The notes below the pieces were generated by a model that ran no database searches, was not told the origin of the DNA, and saw only the letters and a list, made by a program, of their open reading frames with translations. 64,000 bases of DNA. It comes from Streptomyces sp. NBC_00443. GTDB taxonomy: Bacteria > Actinomycetota > Actinomycetes > Streptomycetales > Streptomycetaceae. A program made the position numbers and the translations under genes. The stretch spans positions 1,736,001-1,800,000 of the forward strand of contig NZ_CP107917.1 of assembly GCF_036014175.1 (NCBI RefSeq). Direction: 5' to 3'. The first letter of the stretch is position 1; every line of letters starts with the position of its first letter. This document shows positions 24,207-33,943 of this stretch, one piece after another.

Positions 24207-26681
24207 TCAGGGGATTTCTTGTTCGGCCCAGATGATCTTTCCGCCGGCGGTGTAGCGGGCGCCCCAGCGGTGGGCGAGTTGGGCCACCAGGAACAGGCCG
24301 CGGCCGCCCTCGTCCATGCTGCGGGCGTGTCGCAGTCGTGGGGCGGTGCTGCTGCCGTCGGCGACCTCGCAGGTCAGGCGGGTGTCGCAGAGGAGGCGTA
24401 GACGGATGGGGGGTTCGGCGTAGCGGATGGCGTTGGTGACCAGCTCGCTCACGATCAGCTCGGTCGTCATGGCCAGTTCCGCGAGGCCCCAGAAGTCCGT
24501 CACGTGGCGGGTCGCCCGGGCCCGGATGTCGGCGACGGCGGCCGGGTCGACGGGCACGTCCCACGAGACGATCTGCTCGGCGTCCAGGGCGTGGGTGCGC
24601 GCGAGGAGGAGGGCGATGTCGTCGGGCTGCGGCGCGGGCACGAGTTCCCGCACCGCGGACGAGCACAGCGTGTCGAGGTCGAGGTCCCGCCGGGACAGCA
24701 GGTCGCCGAGCCGGGACATGCCGCGTTCCACATCGCGGTCGGCGTCCGCGACGAGGCCGTCGGTGTAGAGGCCGAGCAGGCTGTTCTCGGCGAGTTCGAT
24801 CTCGCCGGCCTCGAAGGCCATTCCGCCCAGCCCGAGCGGGGGCCCGGCAGGGGGTTCCGGGTAGGAGACCTGCCCGTCGGGCGCGATGACGACCGGCGGC
24901 GGATGTCCGGCCCGGGCCATCGTGCAGCATCGGGTGACCGGGTCGTACACGGCGTACAGGCAGGTCGCGCCGAGGAAGCCGGTCGTGCTTTGGTCGGCCG
25001 TCCCGGCCGTGTCGCCCTCGGGCCGCTCCTCGCTGAGACGCAGCACGAGGTCGTCGAGGTGGGCGAGCAGTTCGTCGGGCGGCATCTCCATGTCGGCGAG
25101 GGTCTGTACGGCGGTGCGCAGCCGGCCCATGGTCGCCGCCGCCGTGATGCCGTGGCCGACGACATCGCCGACGACGAGGCCTACGCGCGCCCCGGACAGC
25201 GGGATCACGTCGAACCAGTCGCCGCCGACCCCGCCGCTCGGGTCGGCCGGCAGATACGAGGAGGCCACCTCCAGTGCCGTACCGCCCGTCAGTGCCTGGG
25301 GCAGCAGGCTGCGTTGCAGGGTGACCGCGGCTGTGTGTTCGCGGGTGTAGCGGCGGGCGTTGTCGACGCACAGGGCCGCTCGGGCCACCAGTTCCTGGGC
25401 GACGAGGACGTCGTCGGGCTGGAACGAGACGGGATTGCGTGACCGTATGAAGGTGGTGAGGCCCAGGGTGGTGTTCCGTGCCCGCATCGGCGCGGAGATG
25501 AGGGAGTGCAGGCCGAACTCGCGGATGCTGGCCGCTCGCGCGGGCTGCTCTGAGGTCCACAGTTCGTCGGAGGGGTCGAGAACTGGGATGAGGATCGGCC
25601 CTCCGTCGATGAGCAGATGGGCGTCGTGCGGCGGCGGGACGAAGTCCACCCGCTCCCCCACCCGCGCCACGGCCTCCGGGCAGCCCTCGCGCACCGAGCT
25701 CATACCGGCCCGGCGCATCACCGGCTTGGCGGGGGCCGGGCCCGCGTCGGTCAGCCACGTTCCGTGCCCCTCGGTGCTGAGCACCGGCTCCAGCAGGTCC
25801 ACGACGACGAAGTCAGCGAAGCGCGGGACGGCGAAGTCGGCCAGTTCCTGAGCGGTCCACAGCACGTCCAGCGTCGTACCGATGCGTGTTCCGGCCTCGC
25901 TGACCAGCGACAGCAGCTGGCGGGCGTTCCACCGCTCGGTGACGTCCAGAACCATGTAACAGACGCCGGTGATCGAGTCGTCGGGGTCCACGAGGGGGAA
26001 GAAGGAGGTGGAGTAGGCGTGCTGGCGGTGCGGGTCGGCCCAACTCCATCCCACGTACTCGTAGTCGGTGACGGGCAGGCCGGTTTCCAGGACCTTGCGC
26101 ATCCGGCCCTCGATGGTCTCCGCCTGCAGCCCCGGCAGCAGTTCGCTCAGCCGGCGGCCGAGGCGCTGCTCGCGAGGGACACCGCCGAAGCGTTCCAGGG
26201 TGTCGTTGAGCCAGACGTAGCGCAGCTCGGTGTCCATCACGGCCATGCCGACCGGTGAGCGGGTCAGGAATCCGTCGAGCATGGACTGGCCCACCGCCCG
26301 CTGCCGGCGCAGTTCCCGAGCCGAGATCAGAAAGCACTCGTCCGCTGCGATGCGGAAGGACGCGGAGACCCGCAGGTCCACGTCGACGCGGTGGCCGTCA
26401 TGGTGCCGTAGCGGAATGCGACCGTTCCATCCCATGCCGGCCCGGCAGCGCTCGGCGACGCCGGCCGCGCGGACCGGGTCACTCGGTACCGCGAGCAGCC
26501 GTGTGGCGGGGGAACCGACGATCTCCGTGGCGGGGTGGCCGAGGAGTTCCTCCGCGGCCCGGGTCCAGCCGAGCACGACACCGTGCCCGGACACCACCGC
26601 CGCCGCGTCTGTGGACGCGTCGAAGAGGGCGCTCGGTCCTCCGGACGTGGGCGCCTCCGGTTCGTCTCGCGCAGCATCCAT
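24207..26681 (-). CDS. PAS-PAS-GAF SpoIIE-type phosphatase with HATPase (anti-sigma kinase-like) domain
   Basis: An 824-residue soluble signalling protein. The order is PAS (about 18-130), PAS (133-250, SPVGMAVMDTELRYVWLND), GAF (255-445), SpoIIE-type PP2C (455-680) and a C-terminal HATPase_c_2 domain (690-824). PP2C motifs are GGVGGDWFDVIPL, VVGDVVGHGITAAATMG, LYTDGLVAD and DDIALLLAR. The HATPase N-box is ELIVSELVTNAIRY, with DEGGRGLFLV. The phosphatase would dephosphorylate an anti-anti-sigma factor while the HATPase could phosphorylate it, a self-contained partner-switching module. The promoter region carries a tandem duplication with a mini-ORF. Divergent from a second phosphatase. Confidence 0.92.
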   Translation of the reverse strand: MDAARDEPEAPTSGGPSALFDASTDAAAVVSGHGVVLGWTRAAEELLGHPATEIVGSPATRLLAVPSDPVRAAGVAERCRAGMGWNGRIPLRHHDGHRVDVDLRVSASFRIAADECFLISARELRRQRAVGQSMLDGFLTRSPVGMAVMDTELRYVWLNDTLERFGGVPREQRLGRRLSELLPGLQAETIEGRMRKVLETGLPVTDYEYVGWSWADPHRQHAYSTSFFPLVDPDDSITGVCYMVLDVTERWNARQLLSLVSEAGTRIGTTLDVLWTAQELADFAVPRFADFVVVDLLEPVLSTEGHGTWLTDAGPAPAKPVMRRAGMSSVREGCPEAVARVGERVDFVPPPHDAHLLIDGGPILIPVLDPSDELWTSEQPARAASIREFGLHSLISAPMRARNTTLGLTTFIRSRNPVSFQPDDVLVAQELVARAALCVDNARRYTREHTAAVTLQRSLLPQALTGGTALEVASSYLPADPSGGVGGDWFDVIPLSGARVGLVVGDVVGHGITAAATMGRLRTAVQTLADMEMPPDELLAHLDDLVLRLSEERPEGDTAGTADQSTTGFLGATCLYAVYDPVTRCCTMARAGHPPPVVIAPDGQVSYPEPPAGPPLGLGGMAFEAGEIELAENSLLGLYTDGLVADADRDVERGMSRLGDLLSRRDLDLDTLCSSAVRELVPAPQPDDIALLLARTHALDAEQIVSWDVPVDPAAVADIRARATRHVTDFWGLAELAMTTELIVSELVTNAIRYAEPPIRLRLLCDTRLTCEVADGSSTAPRLRHARSMDEGGRGLFLVAQLAHRWGARYTAGGKIIWAEQEIP

Positions 26682-26708
26682 GGGTCCTCACGCAGCGTCC
26701 ATGGGTCC
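26667..26708 (-). repeat. 21-bp tandem duplication over the start codon of the phosphatase gene, creating a 4-residue leader ORF
   Basis: Two 21-bp copies (19/21 identical) lie head to tail on the minus strand. The downstream copy holds the real start, ATGGATGCTGCGCGA. The upstream copy reads ATGGACGCTGCGTGA, a four-residue ORF (M-D-A-A) whose TGA ends six bases before the real ATG. The GAGGA in the junction serves as the ribosome site of the main gene. Confidence 0.75.
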
Positions 26709-26937
26709 CGTCCTCTACACGACCATGTTCCTGCTTGTCCGTCCGATGTGCACGGGCCGACGGCCCCGGCCCCGTTCCGCGGACGTGCGGGCCGGCACGG
26801 GCCACTCCTCGCGGCGGCCTCCCACCGGGCAGGGCAGGTGGGCCGGAGAGAGCATGGAGGTGCCGGACGCCTCGATCCGTGGTACCCGACCGTGGCCGAG
26901 GTCGGCAGCCGTGCCGGCCGGTGAAGGAGGAGCTGGG

Positions 26938-29004
26938 ATGACAGCTGGATCCTTCGAGTCCGCGGGCGGTGGGTACGCGCCGGAGCCGCCCCGGCCGACC
27001 GGCCTGCTCGATGTGCTGAGCGTGGCCGCGGTGGTCGTCGACGCCGACGGGCGCGTGGTGTTCTGGACCCCGCAGGCCGAGGAGCTCTTCGGCTACACCG
27101 CCGACGAGGCCCTCGGCACGCATGCGACGCGCCTGTTCATCCACCCCGATCAGCTGCCGGCCGTGGTGCAGCTGTTCACAGAGGTGCTGGAGACGGGCCG
27201 GAGCTGGGCCGGCACCTTCCCCGTGCGGCACAAGGACGGCAGCACCCGGCTGACGGAGTTCCGCAACATGCGGCTGCTGGACGATCTCGGTGACGTCTAC
27301 GCCCTGGGCATCGCGGCCGACCACTCCCTGCTCCAGCGCGTCGAGACGGATCTGGCGCTGTGCGAGCGGCTGATCAACCAGTCCCCGATCGGGATCGCGC
27401 TGCTGGACCCGGACCTGCGCTATCTGCTGGTCAACCCGGGACTGGAGCGCATCGACGCCACCCCGGCGGAGGACCACGTCGGCCGGCGGCTGCGGGAGAC
27501 CCTGCCGCTGCCCGACATCGACACGATCGAGTCCTGTCTGCGCCAGGTGCTCACCACGGGCACGCCGCTGCTGGACCAGTACCACGTGGGCCGCCCGCCG
27601 GCGGACCCGGAGAACGAGCACGCCTGGTCGCTGTCCTTCTATCGGCTGGAGGACCCGGGCGGGCGGGTCCTGGGCGCGGCCATCTCGTTCGTCGACGTCA
27701 CCGAGCGGCACCGCGCGGCAGCCGAGGCCGACCGGGCCCGGCGGCGCCTGGCCCTGATCGCCGACGCCTCCACCCGGGTCGGCACGACCCTGGAGGTGGA
27801 CCGGACCGCCCACGAGCTGGCGGAGGTCGCCGCTCCCGAGCTGGCGGACGTGGTCGCCGTGGACATCCTGGACGCCGCGCTGGCCTGTCGGCGCAACCGC
27901 AAGCCGGACAACGGCCCGGAGCTGTTCCGCGCGCTCGCGCTGAAGGCGACCTACCCGAGCGTGGCGCTGCGCGCCGCCGATTCTCCCGGTGACCTCGCCG
28001 CGTACGACGGCGACCGGCTGGTCACCCTGTGCGTGCACACCGGCCGGCCGATCCTCGTACGCCATGTCGGCGAGCAGGATCTCCCGCGTATCGCCAAGGA
28101 CGCCGAGGCCACCGCGCTGCTGGCGCGGGCGGGCGTCCACTCCTATCTGGCCGTGCCGTTGATCGCGCACGGCGAGGTGCTCGGCGCACTCGATCTCAAG
28201 CGCACCCGCAATCCGCTGCCGTTCGACCAGGACGACGTCGTCCTGGCCAGTGAGCTGGCCGGCCGGGCCGCCGTGGCCATCGACAACGCCCGCTGGTTCC
28301 AGAGCGTGCGCAACACCTCCCTGACCCTCCAGCGCAGCCTGCTGCCCGACCATGCCCCGCACCACACGGGTCTGGAGCTCGCCTCCCGCTACCAGCCCGC
28401 CCAGGCCACCAGCGAGGTCGGCGGTGACTGGTACGACGTCATCCCGCTGGAGGACGACAAGACCGCGCTGGTCGTCGGCGACGTCATGGGCAACGGCATC
28501 GACGCCGCCGCCACCATGGGCCGGCTGCGTACCGCCACCTGCGCCTACGCCGACCTCGACCTCGAGCCCGGCTCCGTGCTCCAGCACCTGGACAAGATCA
28601 CCTGCGATCTGGAGCACTACATCGTCACCTGCCTGTACGCGGTGTACGACCCGCGCACCGGGCAGTGCCACATCGCCAACGCCGGGCACATGCCACCCGC
28701 GCTGGCCCGCCCCGGCCGCGCACCGGAGCTGCTCGAACTGCCGGCCGGCGCCCCCCTCGGCGTCGGCGGCATCCCGTTCGAGACCACCACGGTCGAGCTG
28801 GGCCCCGGCGACCTGCTGGTCCTCTACACCGACGGCCTCGTCGAGACCCGGCTCCACCCCATCGACGACCGCCTGAACGTCCTCCTCGGCTTCCTCGACG
28901 AACCCCGCAGGCCGCTGGAGGAGACCTGCGACCTTCTGCTGTACGGCCTGCGCCACCCCGACGACCACGACGACGTTGCTCTTCTCGTGGCGCGGGTGCT
29001 GTAG
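26938..29004 (+). CDS. PAS-PAS-GAF SpoIIE-type (PP2C) phosphatase
   Basis: A 688-residue cytoplasmic sensor phosphatase. PAS 1 covers about 20-130 (VVVDADGRVVFWTPQAEELFGYTADEALG), PAS 2 about 140-255 (SPIGIALLDPDLRYLLVNPGLERI), GAF about 270-450 and PP2C about 465-688. Metal-binding and core motifs are EVGGDWYDVIPL, VVGDVMGNGIDAAATMG, LYTDGLVETR and DDVALLVAR. It lacks the HATPase domain of the divergent neighbour. The start ATG 26938 has GGAGGAGCTGGG upstream. Sensing input through PAS/GAF and output through dephosphorylation of an STAS-type antagonist are family knowledge. Confidence 0.92.
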   Translation: MTAGSFESAGGGYAPEPPRPTGLLDVLSVAAVVVDADGRVVFWTPQAEELFGYTADEALGTHATRLFIHPDQLPAVVQLFTEVLETGRSWAGTFPVRHKDGSTRLTEFRNMRLLDDLGDVYALGIAADHSLLQRVETDLALCERLINQSPIGIALLDPDLRYLLVNPGLERIDATPAEDHVGRRLRETLPLPDIDTIESCLRQVLTTGTPLLDQYHVGRPPADPENEHAWSLSFYRLEDPGGRVLGAAISFVDVTERHRAAAEADRARRRLALIADASTRVGTTLEVDRTAHELAEVAAPELADVVAVDILDAALACRRNRKPDNGPELFRALALKATYPSVALRAADSPGDLAAYDGDRLVTLCVHTGRPILVRHVGEQDLPRIAKDAEATALLARAGVHSYLAVPLIAHGEVLGALDLKRTRNPLPFDQDDVVLASELAGRAAVAIDNARWFQSVRNTSLTLQRSLLPDHAPHHTGLELASRYQPAQATSEVGGDWYDVIPLEDDKTALVVGDVMGNGIDAAATMGRLRTATCAYADLDLEPGSVLQHLDKITCDLEHYIVTCLYAVYDPRTGQCHIANAGHMPPALARPGRAPELLELPAGAPLGVGGIPFETTTVELGPGDLLVLYTDGLVETRLHPIDDRLNVLLGFLDEPRRPLEETCDLLLYGLRHPDDHDDVALLVARVL

Positions 29005-29078
29005 GCCGAGCCGGTTCGCTCCCGTTCCGGGGACGATCCCGCCTTGCCCGCAGCGTGCGCCCGGCGCAGGCTGTTCCT

Positions 29079-29858
29079 ATGGGTGCTCAGGACGGCCCTA
29101 CGCTCATCGGCTCCGTACAGCGCGCCTTCCGCCTGCTGGAGGCGATGAGCGCGCACGAGAACGGCGCGCCGGCCAAGCAGCTGGCACGGGAGACGGGCCT
29201 GCCCCTGGCCACGGCGTATCACCTGCTGCGGACGCTGGTCCACGACGGATACGTGCGCAAGCTCGACGACGGCGGGTTCATCCTGGGCGACAAGATCGGC
29301 ACCCTGCACACTTCGGGCCGGGCGCAGGCCCTGCTCAGCCGGATACGCCCGACGCTCGCCGCGCTGCGGGACGAGCTGTCGACCGCCGCGTACCTCACCT
29401 TCTACGAGGAGGGCGAGATCCGGGTCGCCGAGATCGTGGACGGCCCTCGCGCTCCCCGGGTCGATCTGTGGGTGGGGTTCGAGGACGCGGGGCACGCCAC
29501 GGCGCTGGGCAAGTCCGTGCTGCGTGAGCTGGACGAGGAGTCACGCAAGGACTACCTGTCCCGGCACCGGCTCGCGGACCTCACGCCCAGTACCATCACC
29601 GACCCTCCGGAGCTCATCCGGCGGCTCGACTCCGAGCCCCTGGCCCCGGCGGTCACGGACATGGAGGAGTACGCCCTCGGCACGGTCTGCGTCGCGGTGC
29701 CCGTCTACAGCGGGGGCACCCTCGGCTCGCTCGGTGTGTCGCTGCGGGCCGACCGGCGCACCCGGCTGGAGGAGACGCGGGCCCGTCTGGAGGACGTCCG
29801 AGCGCGCCTGCTCCCGACCGCGAGCCGCGTGACCCGAGGCCTCTCGCTCACTATCTGA
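29079..29858 (+). CDS. IclR-family transcriptional regulator
   Basis: A 259-residue regulator. The N-terminal winged helix is seen in IGSVQRAFRLLEAMSAHENGAPAKQLARETGLPLATAYHLLRTLV. The effector-binding domain (about 85-250) includes WVGFEDAGHATALGKSVLREL and GTVCVAVPVYSGGTLGSLGVSLRADRR, the usual IclR effector pocket region. The ATG at 29079 has no good ribosome site. It lies 74 bp after the phosphatase and before a membrane phosphatase, so its targets may be those signalling genes, although IclR proteins usually control catabolic genes and none is adjacent. Confidence 0.92.
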   Translation: MGAQDGPTLIGSVQRAFRLLEAMSAHENGAPAKQLARETGLPLATAYHLLRTLVHDGYVRKLDDGGFILGDKIGTLHTSGRAQALLSRIRPTLAALRDELSTAAYLTFYEEGEIRVAEIVDGPRAPRVDLWVGFEDAGHATALGKSVLRELDEESRKDYLSRHRLADLTPSTITDPPELIRRLDSEPLAPAVTDMEEYALGTVCVAVPVYSGGTLGSLGVSLRADRRTRLEETRARLEDVRARLLPTASRVTRGLSLTI

Positions 29859-29964
29859 AATCCATGTCCTTGTCCCATCCGGGGTCAAAGGGTTTTCCTG
29901 AATAAACCGGACATAACCGCCGGAAGCATGACCCGCGAGCACAGGTGAGGACACCCCACAAGAC

Positions 29965-31101
29965 ATGAGCCAGGCCCCGCACCACGGTCGTTACCACTGG
30001 CCGAGGCGACTGGTCGCCGCTACGCCCGTACTGCCCATACTGATCGTCTCCGCGATCGTGCTCGTCGAACTCGTCTGCGGATCGGGGATGACCTGGCTGC
30101 CGCTTCTCGCCGTGGGCCCCGCGCTCGCGGCCACCACCAACGGGCCGCGCGGAGTCCTGTGGGTGGGACTTCTCGCCGCCGCCCTGGGCGCGATCCTCGG
30201 CGTCCGTGACGACGCCGGAGCCCGCGAGCTGGCCGTCGTGCTGGCCGCCCTGATGGCCGTCACCCTGGCCGGGAGCCTCGCCAGCGCGCTGCGCGGGCGG
30301 CGTGAGCGGGTGCTCGCCGCCGTGCGGTCCGTCGCGGAGGCCGCCCAGCACGCGCTGCTGCAGCCCGTACCGGCGACGGTCGGGCCGTTCCAGGTCGCCG
30401 TCCGCTACAGCGCCGCCGCGGCGGAGGCCCGGATCGGCGGCGACCTCTACGCGCTCGTGTCGACGCCGTACGGGGTCCGGATGATCGTCGGCGACGTGCG
30501 CGGCAAGGGGCTGCCCGCGGTGGGGACCGCGGCTCTGGTGCTCGGGGTGTTCCGCGAGGCCGCGTACGACGAGCCCGATCTCCTCGCCGTCGTCGCACGC
30601 ATCGAGCGGAGCCTGGCGCGCAACCTGGGCAGTGACGACTTCGTCACCGCCGTGGTCGCCGGGTACCCCCGGGACGGGCAGCTGGAGGTGGTCAACTGCG
30701 GTCACGCGCCGCCGCTGCTGGTGCGCGACTCCGTCGTCGTGCCGGTCGACCCGGAACGTCCGGCCCCGCCCCTCGGGCTGCGCACCCTGTCGGGTGAGAC
30801 GCCAGCACTGCAGGTGCTGCCCTTCGCCGACGGGGACCAGCTGCTGCTCTACACCGACGGCGTCACCGAGGCCCGCGACCACCAGCGGGAGTTCTACCCG
30901 CTCGCCGACGGGCTGGCGCGGCACACGTGCGAGGAACCGGCACACACCGTCACCGCCCTTCACGACGAGCTGCTCGACCATGTGGGCGGCCGGCTTCACG
31001 ACGACGCGGCACTGCTGCTGCTGCGCATGCCGGCCCCGGCCGTCACCCCCACCGACCGCGAGCTGCCCGACGCCGGACGCGTCGGTTCCTGCTCCCCGTA
31101 G
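29965..31101 (+). CDS. Membrane-anchored SpoIIE-type (PP2C) phosphatase
   Basis: A 378-residue protein with about four N-terminal membrane helices (residues 15-105: LVAATPVLPILIVSAIVLVEL, WLPLLAVGPALAATT, GVLWVGLLAAALGAILGV, ELAVVLAALMAVTLAGSL). A short linker leads to a compact PP2C domain (RIGGDLYALV, IVGDVRGKGLPAVGTAALVLG, CGHAPPLLV, LYTDGVTEARD, HDDAALLLLR). This architecture is common in Streptomyces; the membrane part may sense envelope state. It is the third phosphatase of the cluster and lies 136 bp upstream of the fourth, probably on the same transcript. Confidence 0.9.
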   Translation: MSQAPHHGRYHWPRRLVAATPVLPILIVSAIVLVELVCGSGMTWLPLLAVGPALAATTNGPRGVLWVGLLAAALGAILGVRDDAGARELAVVLAALMAVTLAGSLASALRGRRERVLAAVRSVAEAAQHALLQPVPATVGPFQVAVRYSAAAAEARIGGDLYALVSTPYGVRMIVGDVRGKGLPAVGTAALVLGVFREAAYDEPDLLAVVARIERSLARNLGSDDFVTAVVAGYPRDGQLEVVNCGHAPPLLVRDSVVVPVDPERPAPPLGLRTLSGETPALQVLPFADGDQLLLYTDGVTEARDHQREFYPLADGLARHTCEEPAHTVTALHDELLDHVGGRLHDDAALLLLRMPAPAVTPTDRELPDAGRVGSCSP

Positions 31102-31237
31102 CACGAAGGGGCGCGTCGAGCCGCGCGACCGACCACAACGGCGCCGCACCCGAAGACAGCACAGACTGGCACCCCCTTCCGGCCCTCCCCGCGGAGCGAA
31201 CCGTGCCCGCCCCGTCCAACGGTGTTAGAAATGAGGC

Positions 31238-33943
31238 ATGGCCGCAGTCATCGGCCGCCTGCGGTCGCTGGTGAGCGCGCATACCGTCGCCCGGCAGGTC
31301 TTCGTTCTGCAGGCGGCGATCGTCGTGCTCCTCGTCGCCGCCGCCGTGGTGGCGCTGGTGCTGCAGGTCCGCTCCGACACCCGCCGGGAGGCCGGCAACC
31401 GGTCCCTCGCCGTGGCCGAGTCCTTCGCGAACGCGCCGGGTGTCGTGGACGCCCTGGCGGATCCGGATCCGAGTGCCGCGCTCCAGCCACGTGCCGAGGC
31501 AGCCCGCGAGGCGACCGGCGTGGACTTCATCGTCGTGATGAGCACGGACGGGATCCGCTACACCCACCCCAACCCCGACCGGATCGGCCGGCACTTCGTC
31601 GGCACCATCGCACCGGCCGCGGCGGGCGGGGTCGTACGGGAGACGTACACCGGCACCCTGGGGCCGTCCGTCCGGGCCGTGGTCCCCGTGACCGACGGCA
31701 ACGACAAGGTCGTCGGGCTGGTGTCCGCCGGAGTGACGCTGGCCAGCGTGGGCGGGGTCGTCGACGACCAGCTGCCGGTGCTGCTCGGCTCGGCGGCGGC
31801 CGCGCTGATCCTTGCCACCGGCGGCACCGCGCTGGTCAGCCGGCGGCTGATGCGCCAGACGCACGGGCTGGGGCCCGCCGAGATGACGCGGATGTACGAG
31901 CATCACGACGCCGTCCTGCACTCCGTACGGGAGGGCGTCGTGATCATGGACGGCCGCCGGCGGCTGGCGCTGGCGAACGACGAGGCGCGCAGGTTGCTCG
32001 GGCTGCCGGCGGACGCGGAGGGGCGGCCCTGCCCCGACCTGGGCATCGCCCGCGACCTGGCCGGGCTGTTCGCCTCCGGGCGGGACGCCACGGATGAGGT
32101 GCACCTGGCCCGGGGCCGGCTGCTGGCCGTCAGCCAGCGGTCGACCGACCAGGACGGCGGTCCCCCGGGCAGTGTGGCCACCCTGCGGGACACCACCGAG
32201 CTGCGGACGCTGACCGGCAGGGCGGACGTGGCGCAGGAGCGGTTGAAGCTGCTGTACGACGCAGGTCTGGAGATCGGCACCAGCCTCGATGTCACCCGTA
32301 CCTCACAGGAGCTGGCCGACTTCGCGGTGCCGCGGTTCGCGGACTTCGTCAGCGTCGACCTTGCGGATCCGGTGCTGCGGGGCGAGGAGCCGAAGGAGGG
32401 GCGCGCGGACATGCGCAGGGTCGCCTTCCGGGGCGTACGGGACGGCAGCCCGCTCTATCCGATCGGCAAGCTGATCCACTTCCACGAGGGCACGCCGCAG
32501 GCCTTCGGATTCGGTACGGGCGATTCCGTGCTGGAGCCGGACATGCCCGCCTTCTCCGGCTGGCAGGTGCAGGATCCCGAGAACGCCCGCCGCATCGTGG
32601 GATTCGGCATCCACACGATGCTCACGGTCCCGCTGCGCGCCCGCGGCGTGATCATGGGGATGGCCACCTTCTGGCGCGCCGACCGGCCCGAGCCCTTCGA
32701 GCGGGATGACGTGTCCCTCGCGGAGGAGCTGGTGGCGCGCGCCGCCGTCAGCATCGACAACGCCCGCCGCTACACCCGCGAGCACACCCTGTCGGTCACG
32801 CTCCAGCGCAGCCTGCTGCCCCGGGCGCTGCCCGACCAGAGCGCCCTGGATGTCGCCTACCACTATCTGCCCGCGCACGCGGCGCAGGGCGGGGTCGGCG
32901 GAGACTGGTTCGACGTGATCCCGCTGCCGGGGGCGAGGGTGGCGCTGGTCGTCGGGGACGTCGTGGGACACGGACTGCACGCGGCGGCCACGATGGGACG
33001 GCTCCGCACGGCGGTGCACAACTTCTCCACCCTGGACCTGCCGCCCGACGAACTCCTCGGCCATCTGGACGAGTTGGTCGCCCGGATCGACCAGGACGAG
33101 AACGACGGCGACAACGAGGGCGCGCCGGTCACCGGGGCGACCTGCCTGTACGCCGTGTACGACCCGTCCACCGGGCTGTGCACCCTCGCCCGCGCCGGCC
33201 ACCTCGAACCCGCGCTCGTCCACCCCGACGGCGACGTCGAGTTCCCGGCCATCGCCGGCGGGCCCCCGCTGGGTCTGAGCGGCAGCCTGCCCTTCGAGAC
33301 GACCGAGCTGCGGCTGCCCGAGGGCAGCGGGCTGGTCCTGTACACGGACGGGCTGGTCGAGCGCCCGGGGCAGGACATCGACGAGGGCCTGGAGCGGCTG
33401 CGCGGGGCACTCGCGGCGACGCCGCCGACGGACGGCCGGACGCCGGAGGAGACGTGCAAGGCCGTACTGGAGACCCTGCTGCCGGAACGTCCGCGCGACG
33501 ACATCGCCCTCGTCGTCGCCCGGACACGGCTCCTCAGCCCCGATCGCACGGCGACCTGGGACGTCCCGGACGACCCCTCCGCCGTGGCCCGGGTCCGGGC
33601 GGCGGCCACCCGGACGCTGGACGACTGGGGTCTGTCGGCGGAGGCGTTCACGACCGAGCTGATCCTCAGTGAGCTGGTCACCAACTCGCTGCGCCATGCC
33701 ACCGGCCCCATCCGCGTCCGCCTGATCCGCGACCGCGCCCTGATCTGCGAGGTCTCCGACGGCAGCAGCACCGCCCCCCACCTGCGCAGCGCGGCCGCGA
33801 CGGACGAGGGCGGCCGGGGACTGTTCCTGGTGGCGCAGTTCGCCGAGCGCTGGGGCACCCGGTACTCGGCGGCGGGCAAGGTGATCTGGACGGAACAGCC
33901 CCTGGCGGCTCCGAGGGCCGGGGCCGCTCCGGCCGAGTCGTAA
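31238..33943 (+). CDS. Membrane sensor SpoIIE-type phosphatase (extracellular sensor-PAS-GAF-PP2C-HATPase)
   Basis: A 901-residue integral-membrane signalling protein. A first helix (about 21-43) and a second (about 176-198) flank an extracellular sensor of about 130 residues. That sensor resembles the DcuS/CitA PAS-like sensor (GVDFIVVMSTDGIRYTHPNPDRIGRHFVG). Inside follow PAS (215-310), GAF (320-505), PP2C (520-745: GGVGGDWFDVIPL, VVGDVVGHGLHAAATMG, LYTDGLVERPG, DDIALVVAR) and HATPase (765-895: ELILSELVTNSLRHA, DEGGRGLFLV). The sensor recalls histidine kinases for dicarboxylates or citrate, here coupled to a phosphatase instead. No HAMP domain is apparent. Confidence 0.92.
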   Translation: MAAVIGRLRSLVSAHTVARQVFVLQAAIVVLLVAAAVVALVLQVRSDTRREAGNRSLAVAESFANAPGVVDALADPDPSAALQPRAEAAREATGVDFIVVMSTDGIRYTHPNPDRIGRHFVGTIAPAAAGGVVRETYTGTLGPSVRAVVPVTDGNDKVVGLVSAGVTLASVGGVVDDQLPVLLGSAAAALILATGGTALVSRRLMRQTHGLGPAEMTRMYEHHDAVLHSVREGVVIMDGRRRLALANDEARRLLGLPADAEGRPCPDLGIARDLAGLFASGRDATDEVHLARGRLLAVSQRSTDQDGGPPGSVATLRDTTELRTLTGRADVAQERLKLLYDAGLEIGTSLDVTRTSQELADFAVPRFADFVSVDLADPVLRGEEPKEGRADMRRVAFRGVRDGSPLYPIGKLIHFHEGTPQAFGFGTGDSVLEPDMPAFSGWQVQDPENARRIVGFGIHTMLTVPLRARGVIMGMATFWRADRPEPFERDDVSLAEELVARAAVSIDNARRYTREHTLSVTLQRSLLPRALPDQSALDVAYHYLPAHAAQGGVGGDWFDVIPLPGARVALVVGDVVGHGLHAAATMGRLRTAVHNFSTLDLPPDELLGHLDELVARIDQDENDGDNEGAPVTGATCLYAVYDPSTGLCTLARAGHLEPALVHPDGDVEFPAIAGGPPLGLSGSLPFETTELRLPEGSGLVLYTDGLVERPGQDIDEGLERLRGALAATPPTDGRTPEETCKAVLETLLPERPRDDIALVVARTRLLSPDRTATWDVPDDPSAVARVRAAATRTLDDWGLSAEAFTTELILSELVTNSLRHATGPIRVRLIRDRALICEVSDGSSTAPHLRSAAATDEGGRGLFLVAQFAERWGTRYSAAGKVIWTEQPLAAPRAGAAPAES

